Assembly: GCF_905201705.1 (NCBI RefSeq)
Contig: NZ_CAJKOX010000030.1
Span: 1 to 58,199, forward strand
Direction: 5' to 3'
DNA from: an uncultured Marvinbryantia sp.
GTDB lineage: Bacteria; Bacillota; Clostridia; Lachnospirales; Lachnospiraceae
DNA: 58,199 nt
The first letter of the stretch is position 1. Each line of letters starts with the position of its first letter. Below, piece after piece: positions 25,031 to 33,026 of the stretch. The notes under the pieces were generated by a model. The model saw only the letters and a list, made by a program, of their open reading frames with translations. It was not told the origin of the DNA and made no database searches. The position numbers and the translations under genes are program-made.

Positions 25031-25900
25031 ATGAAATACTTTGAATTTGGCAAAGACCACCCGGAGCTGATGGTGATGCTCCACGGCGGCGGGGTGTGCT
25101 ATCGCGGGGCATTGCCGGTGGCAGAGGAAATGGCAAAAACCTACCATGTAGTGCTGGCAGCCTACGACGGCTTTAATCCTGATGAACCGGAAACGGAGTT
25201 TCATTCTGCGCAGGAGGAAGCCAGACGGCTGGGTGACTACATCGTGAAGCACTATGACGGGAAGATTGACATTCTCTATGGTGTGTCCTACGGAACCTTT
25301 GTCCTGATGGATGTGCTGGCGGATGAACGGCTCACCATCACGACAACTATCGCCGACGGAATGCCCACTATGGATTACGCGGATATCAAAAATCCGCTTC
25401 TGCAGAACATCTATCTTTTTTTCTTAACGGGCTTTGCGTACTGGCTGATCGGAAAGGCCGGTCCCATCCGCAGGAAGATCGTCTGCAGGATGATGAACCG
25501 CAGCGAGGCATCCTTTGATCGCATTGTCTACAAAGATGCCACATGGCACAGCTGGGTCAATCAGGACAAGTGCATGATTGGACGGCACCGGGATTTTGAG
25601 CTTTTTAAGCGGACGGATATGTACATCTGGCACGGCATCCAGAGTTCCACCGAAAAGAAACTGGCAAAGCATATCAGGGCATGGCAGGATAAGGGCTATG
25701 CCTTCACCTATAAGGTATTCCCCAACATGGGACACGGTACGCTGGCGGGGGAGCATCCGGAGCAGTTTTCACAGGAAGTACAGGCAGCGCACCGGAAGTC
25801 TCTGCATCCGAAGGAATACAAAGCCACGCGGGGTGGATATCGACCGGAAGATTACCCGAATTCTGCGGAAATGGTAAGGCGCTGCAGAATAGAGAAATAG
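25031..25900 (+). CDS. Alpha/beta-fold hydrolase of unknown substrate
   Basis: 289 residues. MLHGGGVCYRG is the oxyanion-hole region, the nucleophile Ser86 sits in LYGVSYGTF, and the likely catalytic His233 is in FPNMGHGTL. A cap-like hydrophobic helix (LFFLTGFAYWLIGKAG, 128-143) may contact membrane or a greasy substrate. Cytoplasmic by absence of a signal peptide. The GGGAGG ribosome site is 10 bases upstream. It is the first of three genes under a repressible promoter; the neighbours are two ATC-hydrolase-like proteins, so a small amide, ester or thioester substrate is plausible but unproven. Confidence 0.8.
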   Translation: MKYFEFGKDHPELMVMLHGGGVCYRGALPVAEEMAKTYHVVLAAYDGFNPDEPETEFHSAQEEARRLGDYIVKHYDGKIDILYGVSYGTFVLMDVLADERLTITTTIADGMPTMDYADIKNPLLQNIYLFFLTGFAYWLIGKAGPIRRKIVCRMMNRSEASFDRIVYKDATWHSWVNQDKCMIGRHRDFELFKRTDMYIWHGIQSSTEKKLAKHIRAWQDKGYAFTYKVFPNMGHGTLAGEHPEQFSQEVQAAHRKSLHPKEYKATRGGYRPEDYPNSAEMVRRCRIEK

Positions 25901-25931
25901 ACGTTGAACTTCAGGGAGAGGAGAAAAGGTT

Positions 25932-26594
25932 GTGCAGTATAATGGATTGTACTTCGCGCTGTTTCGCGGGACAATGAAAAAGGTCCTGACGGAGCGGTAC
26001 GGAAAGAATTTTGCGAAAAAAACGATGAGAGAAGCCTCTTCGCTTTATCAAAGGATCGTCCGGGAAGCGGACGATCTGGGAAAAGGTAACCCTATGGCTT
26101 ATAACGAACTGTTTGCGCTGGCCTTTGTCGCTCCCTATCTTGCCTGCGGGAAGCGGATCACGCCGGAAGATGTGCAGGAAATGATGCGAAGAAGTTTGTA
26201 CCATGTAAAATGGTATTTCTCCATGGTCGATTTGAATACAGGCAAGGGAAAAGCAGCCAATCAAAAAAGTATCCTGAAATACGTCAATTGGTATACGCCG
26301 GAACGGGAAAAGCAATACCCAACGTCTTTCAGGGTGGATTTTGTGGGAAAGCCCCACGAGAACGCCTGCTATTACCGCATCACCCGCTGCCCTATCTGTG
26401 CCTGTTGCGCAAAGCTTGGCGTCAGCGAACTAATGCCGCTGTTATGTGAGTTGGACGAAGTGATGATCGGTTTGCAGCATGGAGTGCTTTACAGGCAATA
26501 CACCATAGCCTCTGGCGGGCCTTACTGTGACTATTATATTGTCGGTGACCGTGAAACTTCTAAGGAAGAAAATGCCAGGGATGGAACCGTATGA
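25932..26594 (+). CDS. ATC-hydrolase-like protein, first paralogue
   Basis: 220 residues from GTG at 25932, with GAGGAG 8 bases upstream. The C-terminal part resembles the L-2-amino-thiazoline-4-carboxylate hydrolase family: a Cys cluster CPICACC (153-159), CELDEVMI (Cys172) and SGGPYCDYY (Cys199). The N-terminal half is helical. Several family members are of unknown substrate, so the name describes fold, not proven chemistry. It overlaps the next gene by 4 bases (ATGA). The Cys pattern suggests a metal or catalytic thiol. Confidence 0.68.
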   Translation: MQYNGLYFALFRGTMKKVLTERYGKNFAKKTMREASSLYQRIVREADDLGKGNPMAYNELFALAFVAPYLACGKRITPEDVQEMMRRSLYHVKWYFSMVDLNTGKGKAANQKSILKYVNWYTPEREKQYPTSFRVDFVGKPHENACYYRITRCPICACCAKLGVSELMPLLCELDEVMIGLQHGVLYRQYTIASGGPYCDYYIVGDRETSKEENARDGTV

Positions 26595-27238
26595 AATATA
26601 CAAAAACAGAAAGTGTCCTTTGGCTGGTCTTTGCCGGGCCGTGCTTTCGATATCTGTCCAGTCAGGGTATCCCGGTGGATCGCCGCCGGGCCAAAAAGAT
26701 TTACCGGGAGCTGGCAGCCCGGACGCCGGATATTGGCGGCATAAAGGAAAACCCACTGCGGATGTGCCTGTCTGCGGGGATGGTATGGCTGTCTGTTTAT
26801 GAAGCGGCAGATGGGAAACTGCCGGATGAAACGTTCGGCCAAATGGTGGAACGCAGTATGTGTACGCCCCTTATTCAAGCGGTGTACAACCGCAAGGCAC
26901 AAACGGCCTTTACCCTGGAAGCACAGAAAAAACGTGCCGACGTTGCGGCGAAAACAAATGTCCTCGCAAAGGACAACCCTTTCCATTGGAGCTGCGAGGT
27001 GCTTTTGGGCAGGGATGCAGATGAATATACTATCAACTACCACCAGTGCGGCCTGTGCGCTTTGGGACGGCAGGAAAAACTGCCCAGGCTGGTTCCTTAT
27101 TTGTGTGTGCTGGATACCCTGACTATCGACTGGATGGGCGGCGTACTCCGCAGAACGAAAACACTGGCCACGGGCGGAGATTGCTGTGACTTTTATCTGT
27201 GCAGGAAGGGGTCAAAATGGGATGAAAAACAGAAATAG
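26591..27238 (+). CDS. ATC-hydrolase-like protein, second paralogue
   Basis: 215 residues. Its C-terminal region lines up with the preceding protein: CGLC (153-156) with CPIC, CVLDTLTI (Cys172) with CELDEVMI, and TGGDCCDFY (198-199) with SGGPYCDYY. The N-terminal halves differ more. The shared Cys positions and tandem overlap suggest duplication and possibly a heterodimer. Last gene of the operon, followed at once by a terminator. Confidence 0.68.
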   Translation: MKYTKTESVLWLVFAGPCFRYLSSQGIPVDRRRAKKIYRELAARTPDIGGIKENPLRMCLSAGMVWLSVYEAADGKLPDETFGQMVERSMCTPLIQAVYNRKAQTAFTLEAQKKRADVAAKTNVLAKDNPFHWSCEVLLGRDADEYTINYHQCGLCALGRQEKLPRLVPYLCVLDTLTIDWMGGVLRRTKTLATGGDCCDFYLCRKGSKWDEKQK

Positions 27239-27293
27239 CCCGGAGCCGGACGGTTTCCACCGCGCCAAGCTCCAGGCTATCCTGTTTTTCTTT
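27237..27293 (+). terminator. Terminator of the hydrolase/ATC-like operon
   Basis: AGCC-GGAGC pairs with GCTCC-GGCT around one mismatch, followed by CTGTTTTTCTTT. It begins inside the stop codon region of the last gene. Confidence 0.8.
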
Positions 27294-27311
27294 ATATATT
27301 AAGAGGTGCCG

Positions 27312-27788
27312 TTATCCCTCGATGGCAATGTATTTCTTTTCTTCAACCTCCGGCTTTCTTGTCTCCGCCTTCGGAATGCTCAGCTTCAATACCCCGCTCT
27401 CATACTTCGCATGGATATCTTCCTGCTTTACATCCTCGCCGACATAGAAGGACCGGCTCATGCTGCCCGCATAACGCTCCCGGCGGACGAATCTGCCTGT
27501 TTTCTTTTCCTTCTCGTCCTCGTCAAGCCCCTTCGCTGCGCTGATTACCAGATAACCGTCTTTCAGTTCCAGGGAAAGTTCGTCTTTCTTAAAGCCCGGC
27601 AGATCAATATCCACTTCATAGTGGTCGTCATGTTCCTGCACATCGGTCTTCATCATGTTCACCGCATGGCGTCCGTAGAGTTTCCGCTCTGCTTTACGCA
27701 TCTCCTTATCGTCAAAGGACGGGAAATCAAAAAAGTCATCAAAGAAATCATCAAATAAGTTCTCTCCAAAAATACTAGGTGTCATCAT
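27312..27788 (-). CDS. hsp20: Small heat-shock protein, Hsp20/alpha-crystallin
   Basis: 158 residues. The N-terminal 40 residues are rich in Phe/Asp (NLFDDFFDDFFDFPSF). The alpha-crystallin domain (about 45-140) has YEVDIDLPGFKKDELSLEL and the closing strand GVLKLSIPKAE, the standard marks. It is an ATP-independent holdase that keeps unfolding proteins soluble. The ATG at 27788 has AAAGGAG 9 bases upstream; a second ATG follows at once. Controlled by the CIRCE/HrcA element and promoter at 27911-27952. Confidence 0.95.
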   Translation of the reverse strand: MMTPSIFGENLFDDFFDDFFDFPSFDDKEMRKAERKLYGRHAVNMMKTDVQEHDDHYEVDIDLPGFKKDELSLELKDGYLVISAAKGLDEDEKEKKTGRFVRRERYAGSMSRSFYVGEDVKQEDIHAKYESGVLKLSIPKAETRKPEVEEKKYIAIEG

Positions 27789-27910
27789 AAGTCATCGCTC
27801 CTTTTCCTACTAATTTAAAAACATCTTGTTAATTGAAACTGAGGATGATCTGGAAGAAACAGAAACCTTTTTTCTGGTTCCTTTCTTTCCTTCTCCTTTG
27901 TTCTATATGT

Positions 27911-27939
27911 GTTATAACACATTTATTAGCACTCGTCAA
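27911..27939 (-). promoter_or_regulatory. Heat-shock promoter of hsp20
   Basis: On the minus strand TTGACG and TATAAC are 17 bases apart. The -35 box lies within the spacer of the CIRCE repeat, so HrcA binding would block RNA polymerase directly. Confidence 0.88.
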
Positions 27940-27952
27940 GAGTGAGTGCTAA
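27926..27952. promoter_or_regulatory. CIRCE operator (HrcA site)
   Basis: TTAGCACTC, nine bases, GAGTGCTAA, an exact match to the CIRCE consensus. HrcA represses genes behind it until heat shock. Presence on hsp20 rather than only on groEL/dnaK is notable but seen in some Firmicutes. The rest of 27789-28052 shows no other gene. Confidence 0.95.
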
Positions 27953-28052
27953 TAAATTTTGTGAAATATTTGTGAACACAGCGTGCTGTTTTGCTCTCTG
28001 TACTTTATATTCTAACGATTTCTTTCACTCCTGCAAAAAATGAATAATATAT

Positions 28053-29111
28053 CTACTCATCCATCCCCGCTTTCGCCTGCAGCACCTCTTCGCTTGTTAC
28101 CTGCTTCACTTCTTTGATGCTGCCGTCCTCGCTGCGCTTCACAAGAATGTAGATTTTGTCTTTTTCCGTCTCGGAGGTGTTGTTTACGGAAAGTCCGCCG
28201 TCCTCATCGAGCAGAAAATAGATTGCCTTTCCGTTCCACAGCCAGCCCCCATTTTGGCTCCGGGTGATGCCCGCTTCAGCGTATTCCGCCGCCTTTTTCT
28301 TTTCGGCTTCGGTATCCGCCCAGGCGCCCTCCGATCCCTCGCAGACCATTGCTGCTGTCTCTTCTGCAACCGTTTGCAGAGCATCCTCTTTTTCTGCATC
28401 TTCGGCTTGCAGGGCACTTTCCTCTTTTTCTGCATTTTCGTTTAACTGGACATGGACGTTATCCCCCTCTTCCACCCAGGTATAAAGAACGCCGCCTTCC
28501 GGCTCACTGTACACGGTAACGCCGTCATATAATGCGTTCCCGCCTTCTTCCGACGCAGTCTGCTCCGTGCCAGAGGGCTGCCTTGCTTCCAGCTCATCCT
28601 GGCGCGTGCGCTCGTCGTACTCTTCCTGCGTCGCCGTCCGCACGCCCGTAAGCGTGTAGTCCTTCGCGCGCACCGTGTAAAGATCAATTTCACCCTCCGG
28701 CATATGGATCGCCTGGCAGTTGCTGTCAATCTGCTTGTCGATCAGCCAGCGCACAGTCTGCCCATTGTAGAGCAGCCGGTCGTTTTGGATGTCATAGGAT
28801 ACTCCATACTTTTCCAGGTAGGCGACCGCCTCTTGCATGGAGGCCTTGTACCATGCCAGCCTCTTCCCGCGTTCCTCCTCTGTAAGAAGCGCAGCATCCG
28901 TAAAAGCCTGTTCCGCCGTCTGCCCGGCTTCTCCTGCGATATTCACCGCCTCCTCCGTCTGTGTCTTAATTTTCGCATCCTCGCCTAAAAAATAATACGC
29001 TGTACTTCCATTGCCGAGGTCATACCCCAGCGTTTTTGCCTGCACGTTGCCTGCCGTCAATGCCAGCGCCAGTGCGCCCCCTGTCAGTAAAATGCCTGTT
29101 TTCTTCTTCAT
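28053..29111 (-). CDS. Secreted acidic protein of unknown function
   Basis: 352 residues from the ATG at 29111 (AAAGGAG 9 bases upstream; an in-frame TTG at 29120 is less likely). A signal peptide is clear: MKKKTG, then a hydrophobic stretch to LTAGNVQA, predicted cut near residue 25. Two similar segments, LLYNGQTVRWLID near 115 and WLWNGKAIYFLLD near 300, suggest a duplicated small domain; the middle is Glu/Ala-rich and carries an imperfect 36-bp tandem duplication at about 28369-28440. It directly follows the kinase gene and may be a cell-envelope target or sensor partner of that system. Confidence 0.75.
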   Translation of the reverse strand: MKKKTGILLTGGALALALTAGNVQAKTLGYDLGNGSTAYYFLGEDAKIKTQTEEAVNIAGEAGQTAEQAFTDAALLTEEERGKRLAWYKASMQEAVAYLEKYGVSYDIQNDRLLYNGQTVRWLIDKQIDSNCQAIHMPEGEIDLYTVRAKDYTLTGVRTATQEEYDERTRQDELEARQPSGTEQTASEEGGNALYDGVTVYSEPEGGVLYTWVEEGDNVHVQLNENAEKEESALQAEDAEKEDALQTVAEETAAMVCEGSEGAWADTEAEKKKAAEYAEAGITRSQNGGWLWNGKAIYFLLDEDGGLSVNNTSETEKDKIYILVKRSEDGSIKEVKQVTSEEVLQAKAGMDE

Positions 29112-29161
29112 AATATCCAACTCCTTTGCTGTTTTTCGCGCGCCATCAGGCGGCGCATTTC

Positions 29162-30922
29162 TTATTTACAGCAAAAGGATACCACCGCTGTTTGTGGTCT
29201 TGCTGGAGTTTCTGTGTGTTTTTCGTGTAGCTGCCAATAAAAACGCACCCCATCCTTCGTATTTTCCGCGCCAAATTCTCCGGCGCAGTCCACGTCCCCG
29301 GAATGTCCGTCAAAGATTTGTCTGGCGCCGTGCTGCTCCAACGCCATCCGCACGATATAAAGCCCAAGCCCGCTCCCGCCCATCTGCCGGCTGCGCGACT
29401 GCTCGACGCGATAGAATGCTTCAAAGATGTGAGGCAGCGCATCTTCCGGGATATGTGCTCCGGTATTTTCGATATCAAAGAAAATACTTTTCTCCTGCTG
29501 CCGCAGCTGCAGACGGATCTGATTACCCTCTCCCGCCGGGGTATAGCGCAGCGCGTTTGTCAGCAGGTTGCGGAATACCTTTTCCATCAGAGACGCATTG
29601 ACCTCTGCATACAGATGCTCCGGAATGTCCAAAACAAGCTCCAGCTCCTTCGTCTCAAAAAGTTCTGTCAGCTCCGCAAGCTGCAGACGGAGCTGTTCGG
29701 CAAGATCTGTCTGCGCGACAGTAAAGGGCGTCGTCTCCATCCGCGATACCGTCAAAAGCTCCTGCACCATGTCCTCCATTTTTTCCGCCGTTTCCTGTGA
29801 CCGCTGCAGATAATAATCCCGGTTTCGGTATTCTCCGACGCCCTGCAGCATTCCCGAAAGATGTCCCTTCAAAATCGTGATCGGCGTTTTCAGCTCATGC
29901 GAAACCGCGGAAAAAAACGCCATCCGTCGTTTTTCCTGCTCCCGCTCCAGCTCAATATCGGATTTCAGCCTGGCATTCGCCTGCCGCAGCTCCGTAAGCG
30001 CGCCGGAAAGATTGTCCGCCAGCTCGTTTAAATCCTGTCCGAGAGCGCCGATCTCATCCGTGCGTTTTCCGGTATATCGTTCTGAATAATCAAGCTTTGC
30101 CATCTTCCGTGAAATACGGCTGAGGCGCACGACCGGAGCCGTGAGATAAAAAGACGCCGCCAGAGCAGACAGCACCGCCACGCAGACCGCGATCGCCAGA
30201 ATATACGGAAAAATCTGCCGCAGAATCTCCATCGCCTGGTCAACCTGCTGCTTTCCGCCTGTGACAAACATGGTATAGGATTCTCCGCCAACTGTGAGCG
30301 GGTAGGACTTCACCGCCATCCCCTCCATGCCTTCCCCCGGAAATATTTCTGCGGCCGATTCCTGACCATCCACCGCTGTGGCCGTCATCTCTCCATCTGA
30401 GAAACCGTCCCCATCAGCAGCCACATCCTCGCCTGTGAAAGCATCCCCTTCAGCAGCCGCATCCTCGCCTGTGAGAGTGCCGTTCTCTCCCTCTGCGGCT
30501 TCTTCATCTGTCGAGAATGCCTCCTCCGAAACAATGTCCTCTTCCACCACGGTATCCTCCGCTGCATAGGAGGCAGCATCCGAAACCGCATATTCCGTGA
30601 CAACGCCGCTTTCCACCGTCGTCCCCACCTCAACCCAGTACCAGACGTAAGCGCCGTCCTCATCCAGGATCGCCACGGAGGTCTGCGTATTTCCCTGAAA
30701 GAGCGCGATCGCATTGGAAGCCTCTTCGATGCCTGAAAAGGATTCGATAATTTTCTTCAGTTCCTGCGAAAGCCGGTCGATACTGTTCTCCAGCTCATTT
30801 GAATAAAAAGCGGGCAGGAACCACACGACCGCCGCGTAAGTTACGCCGCTTGCAGCCAACAGAAGCAGGCTGACAAGCAGAAAAATCTTAATCGTCAGAC
30901 TTGCTCTTAGCTTCTTTATCAA
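29162..30922 (-). CDS. Sensor histidine kinase with acidic low-complexity sensor loop
   Basis: 586 residues. Helix 1 (12-34) and helix 2 (240-260) enclose about 200 outside residues. Residues 112-196 of that loop are Ala/Glu/Asp/Gly-rich and include two near-identical 12-residue units (TGEDAAAEGDAF and TGEDVAADGDGF). HAMP follows; His342 lies in SAVSHELKTPITILKGH; the N-box is NLLTNALRYTP and G2 is MGGSGLGLYI. After the G2 box there is an extra ~18 residues before the closing FGAENTKDGVRFYW strand. The start is a TTG that overlaps the regulator by 35 bases. Confidence 0.88.
   Translation of the reverse strand: MIKKLRASLTIKIFLLVSLLLLAASGVTYAAVVWFLPAFYSNELENSIDRLSQELKKIIESFSGIEEASNAIALFQGNTQTSVAILDEDGAYVWYWVEVGTTVESGVVTEYAVSDAASYAAEDTVVEEDIVSEEAFSTDEEAAEGENGTLTGEDAAAEGDAFTGEDVAADGDGFSDGEMTATAVDGQESAAEIFPGEGMEGMAVKSYPLTVGGESYTMFVTGGKQQVDQAMEILRQIFPYILAIAVCVAVLSALAASFYLTAPVVRLSRISRKMAKLDYSERYTGKRTDEIGALGQDLNELADNLSGALTELRQANARLKSDIELEREQEKRRMAFFSAVSHELKTPITILKGHLSGMLQGVGEYRNRDYYLQRSQETAEKMEDMVQELLTVSRMETTPFTVAQTDLAEQLRLQLAELTELFETKELELVLDIPEHLYAEVNASLMEKVFRNLLTNALRYTPAGEGNQIRLQLRQQEKSIFFDIENTGAHIPEDALPHIFEAFYRVEQSRSRQMGGSGLGLYIVRMALEQHGARQIFDGHSGDVDCAGEFGAENTKDGVRFYWQLHEKHTETPARPQTAVVSFCCK
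30414..30485. repeat. 36-bp tandem repeat inside the kinase gene
   Basis: The segment CAGCAGCC.CATCCTCGCC occurs at 30415 and again 36 bases later at 30451 with one change. It codes for the paired 12-residue units in the kinase sensor loop. Confidence 0.8.
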
Positions 30923-31586
30923 TGCGGTATCCCACCCCTCTTATGGTACTGATGTAATTCGTTCCAAGCTTTTTTCGCAGATTTTTGATATGTGTGTCAA
31001 CGATGCGCTCCTCGCCAAAATAGTCATCGCCCCAGACAAGATTGAGAAGCTTCTGACGCGTCAGCACAATGCCCTTGTTGATAAGCAGCACATGCAGCAG
31101 CTCAAATTCCTTCTGCGTCAGCTCCGGCTCTAAGGTCTCCCCGGCTTCCTGCGCGACATACACGCGTCGTCCCGCCGGATCAAGCCGCAGATTTTTATAA
31201 AAAATCTCCGCGTTTCCGGCGTCCCTGTGCGAGCGGCGCAAAACCGCCGCGATCTTTCGCAGCAGCACCGGCACGGAAAAGGGCTTTGTAATATAATCGT
31301 CCGCCTTCAGATCCAGCCCTCGTATCTGGTATGCCTCTTCCTCCAGCGCCGTCAGCAGTATTACCGGGATTTCCGATTCCCGGCGGATCAGCTCCAGCAC
31401 CCCGAAGCCGTCAATCTTCGGCAGCATCACATCCAGCAGGATGAGGTCGCTGGCACACTCATGAAATTTTGCGATGCCGTCCACGCCGTCCTCCGCCAGG
31501 ATCACGCCATACCCATTCCCGCACAGGAAATTCTTCAAAATCTTCCGGATATCCTCATCATCCTCAATCACTAAAATCTGATACAT
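30888..31586 (-). CDS. Response regulator, OmpR/PhoB family
   Basis: 232 residues from the ATG at 31586, which has AGGAGG 5 bases upstream; the frame extends to 31661 only through the intergenic repeat. Receiver: IEDDED (7-12), Asp52 in LLDVMLP, Thr in LLTALEE, Lys in ITKPF. Winged helix: LTQKEFELLHVLLIN, RIVDTHIKNLRKKLG, IRGVGYRID. It leads a unit with the kinase and the secreted protein. The arrangement resembles VanRS-like systems. Confidence 0.92.
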   Translation of the reverse strand: MYQILVIEDDEDIRKILKNFLCGNGYGVILAEDGVDGIAKFHECASDLILLDVMLPKIDGFGVLELIRRESEIPVILLTALEEEAYQIRGLDLKADDYITKPFSVPVLLRKIAAVLRRSHRDAGNAEIFYKNLRLDPAGRRVYVAQEAGETLEPELTQKEFELLHVLLINKGIVLTRQKLLNLVWGDDYFGEERIVDTHIKNLRKKLGTNYISTIRGVGYRIDKEAKSKSDD

Positions 31587-31653
31587 ATTATCCTCCTGCG
31601 AGCAACCTTTCTTTTTTGACAAGTGTACCACAGAAATATGTAGTTTTGATGGA

Positions 31654-31689
31654 GTTGCCATCGGCAGCTTTCTTCAGATGCATGGCAAC
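31654..31689. repeat. Dispersed intergenic repeat, copy 2
   Basis: A 36-base element bounded by perfect 8-bp inverted arms GTTGCCAT and ATGGCAAC. It is 29/36 identical to 11423-11458. It sits 68 bases upstream of the regulator gene and directly downstream of the HPr terminator. Confidence 0.65.
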
Positions 31690-31692
31690 CAA

Positions 31693-31723
31693 AAGAGACA
31701 TCGGGGATATCCCGGTGTCTCTT
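31693..31723 (-). terminator. Terminator after the Crh/HPr gene
   Basis: On the minus strand AAGAGACA.CGGG pairs with CCCG.TGTCTCTT around ATAT-C, a 12-13 bp stem, followed by TTGG. It closes the long murB-rapZ-whiA-HPr transcript; the U-run is short. Confidence 0.7.
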
Positions 31724-31776
31724 CTCTCTCATTCCTGTTTTTATGTATATCAACATGCTAAGGTAAGGTCTGTATA

Positions 31777-32031
31777 CTAATGCGTGCTGAGGTATTTTTC
31801 GATGTTGCTCATCGCTTCCTCCTCATCGGCGCCTTCCGCCTCAACAACGATTTTCTCTCCTGTTTCAAGCCCAAGCGTCATCATGCCCATGATACTTTTT
31901 GCATTTACACGTTTGCCCTCTACTTCCACGTGGATCTGGCTGTCATACTGACTTGCTACCTGCACCAGAAGGGCGACCGGTCTTGCTTCCAGCCCATTTG
32001 CAATCTGAATCGTAATAGGTTTTTTAATCAT
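31777..32031 (-). CDS. HPr-family protein with Glu at the phospho-histidine position (Crh-like)
   Basis: 84 residues of the HPr fold. In catalytic HPr the loop is NGLHARPA with phospho-His15; here it reads NGLEARPV, so residue 15 is Glu and PTS phosphotransfer is not possible. Ser46 is kept in NAKSIMGMM, the site of HPr kinase. This is the Crh pattern (Gln15 in B. subtilis), and the whiA-linked position also matches crh. It probably acts with CcpA in catabolite repression, not in sugar import. Its start overlaps whiA by 8 bases. Confidence 0.9.
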   Translation of the reverse strand: MIKKPITIQIANGLEARPVALLVQVASQYDSQIHVEVEGKRVNAKSIMGMMTLGLETGEKIVVEAEGADEEEAMSNIEKYLSTH

Positions 32032-33004
32032 AATGTTTCTCCTCCTTATTGTCTCTCAGTTCACCGGCTATCTCACTGAGCTTTCTCAGCCGGTGGTTCA
32101 CACCGGATTTTCCTACCTGAGGAGTCAAAAGCATACCTAATTCCTTTAATGTCGCGTCCGGATTGGCTAAGCGGATCTCTGCCATCTGCGCCAGATTCTC
32201 CGATAAATCGCCGAATCCTGTGGTGTCCCGAATATACTTGATGTCCTCAATCTGCTTTACCGCCGCGTTCACCGTCTTGTGAATATTGGCGGTCTCACAG
32301 TTCACCTTTCGGTTGACCGTGTTTCGCATATCTTTTAAAATGCGGATATTTTCCAGTTCCATGAGTGCCTGGTGAGCTTCCATAACATTCAGCGCGTCCA
32401 CGATCTGGTCCCCTTCTTTTAAATATACCACAAAATATTTCTTGCGTGGGATGATCCTTGCCTCCAGGTCGAACGCTTTCAGCACAGATTGTATCTGCCG
32501 GGCACGGTACTCGTTGGTACACGTGAATTCCAGGTGGTAAAACTTCTGCGGATCGCTGACAGACCCTGCCACCAAAAACGCGCCGCGCAAAAACGCGCGT
32601 TTGCAGCAGGTCTGCTGGATAACCAGACTGTCCGTGATATCGGGCGCTTCCTCCGCTCCCATATAGTCCAGCCCGTCTCCTTTCAGCAGCTTCACTGCCT
32701 GCAGAATACGCACCGTATCCTCGTGTCTTTTCACGTACACCGTGTACACACGGCTCCTGCTTCGCCCCCTGCTTTGCCTGATGGAAAGCTCAACTACTAT
32801 ATTAAATGTTTTTTTCAATAATGTAAAGTACTTTCTTGCAACAGAAAGATTTTCCGTCTGCACCTTCAGACAAAACCGCTCGCTCGCCGACACCGACACG
32901 CCGCCGCACAGGCTGATGATCGCTGCCATCTCCGCGATCCGGCAGTGCCGCGCTCCCGGCACCTGCCGGGAAAGCTCTTCTTTAATGTTTCCGGAAAAAG
33001 ACAT
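32024..33004 (-). CDS. whiA: DNA-binding protein WhiA
   Basis: 326 residues. The N-terminal LAGLIDADG-like domain begins SFSGNIKEELSRQ with FLRGAFLVAGSVSDPQKFYHLEF near the middle, and the C-terminal helix-turn-helix includes TGFGDLSENLAQMAEIRLANP and GVNHRLRKLSEIA. In Gram-positive bacteria it affects cell division and sporulation. GGAGGGGA lies upstream of the ATG. Follows rapZ and precedes the Crh-like gene, as in Bacillus, but without yvcK between. Confidence 0.95.
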   Translation of the reverse strand: MSFSGNIKEELSRQVPGARHCRIAEMAAIISLCGGVSVSASERFCLKVQTENLSVARKYFTLLKKTFNIVVELSIRQSRGRSRSRVYTVYVKRHEDTVRILQAVKLLKGDGLDYMGAEEAPDITDSLVIQQTCCKRAFLRGAFLVAGSVSDPQKFYHLEFTCTNEYRARQIQSVLKAFDLEARIIPRKKYFVVYLKEGDQIVDALNVMEAHQALMELENIRILKDMRNTVNRKVNCETANIHKTVNAAVKQIEDIKYIRDTTGFGDLSENLAQMAEIRLANPDATLKELGMLLTPQVGKSGVNHRLRKLSEIAGELRDNKEEKHYD

Positions 33005-33026
33005 GCGCTCTCCCCTCCATAAGCTC

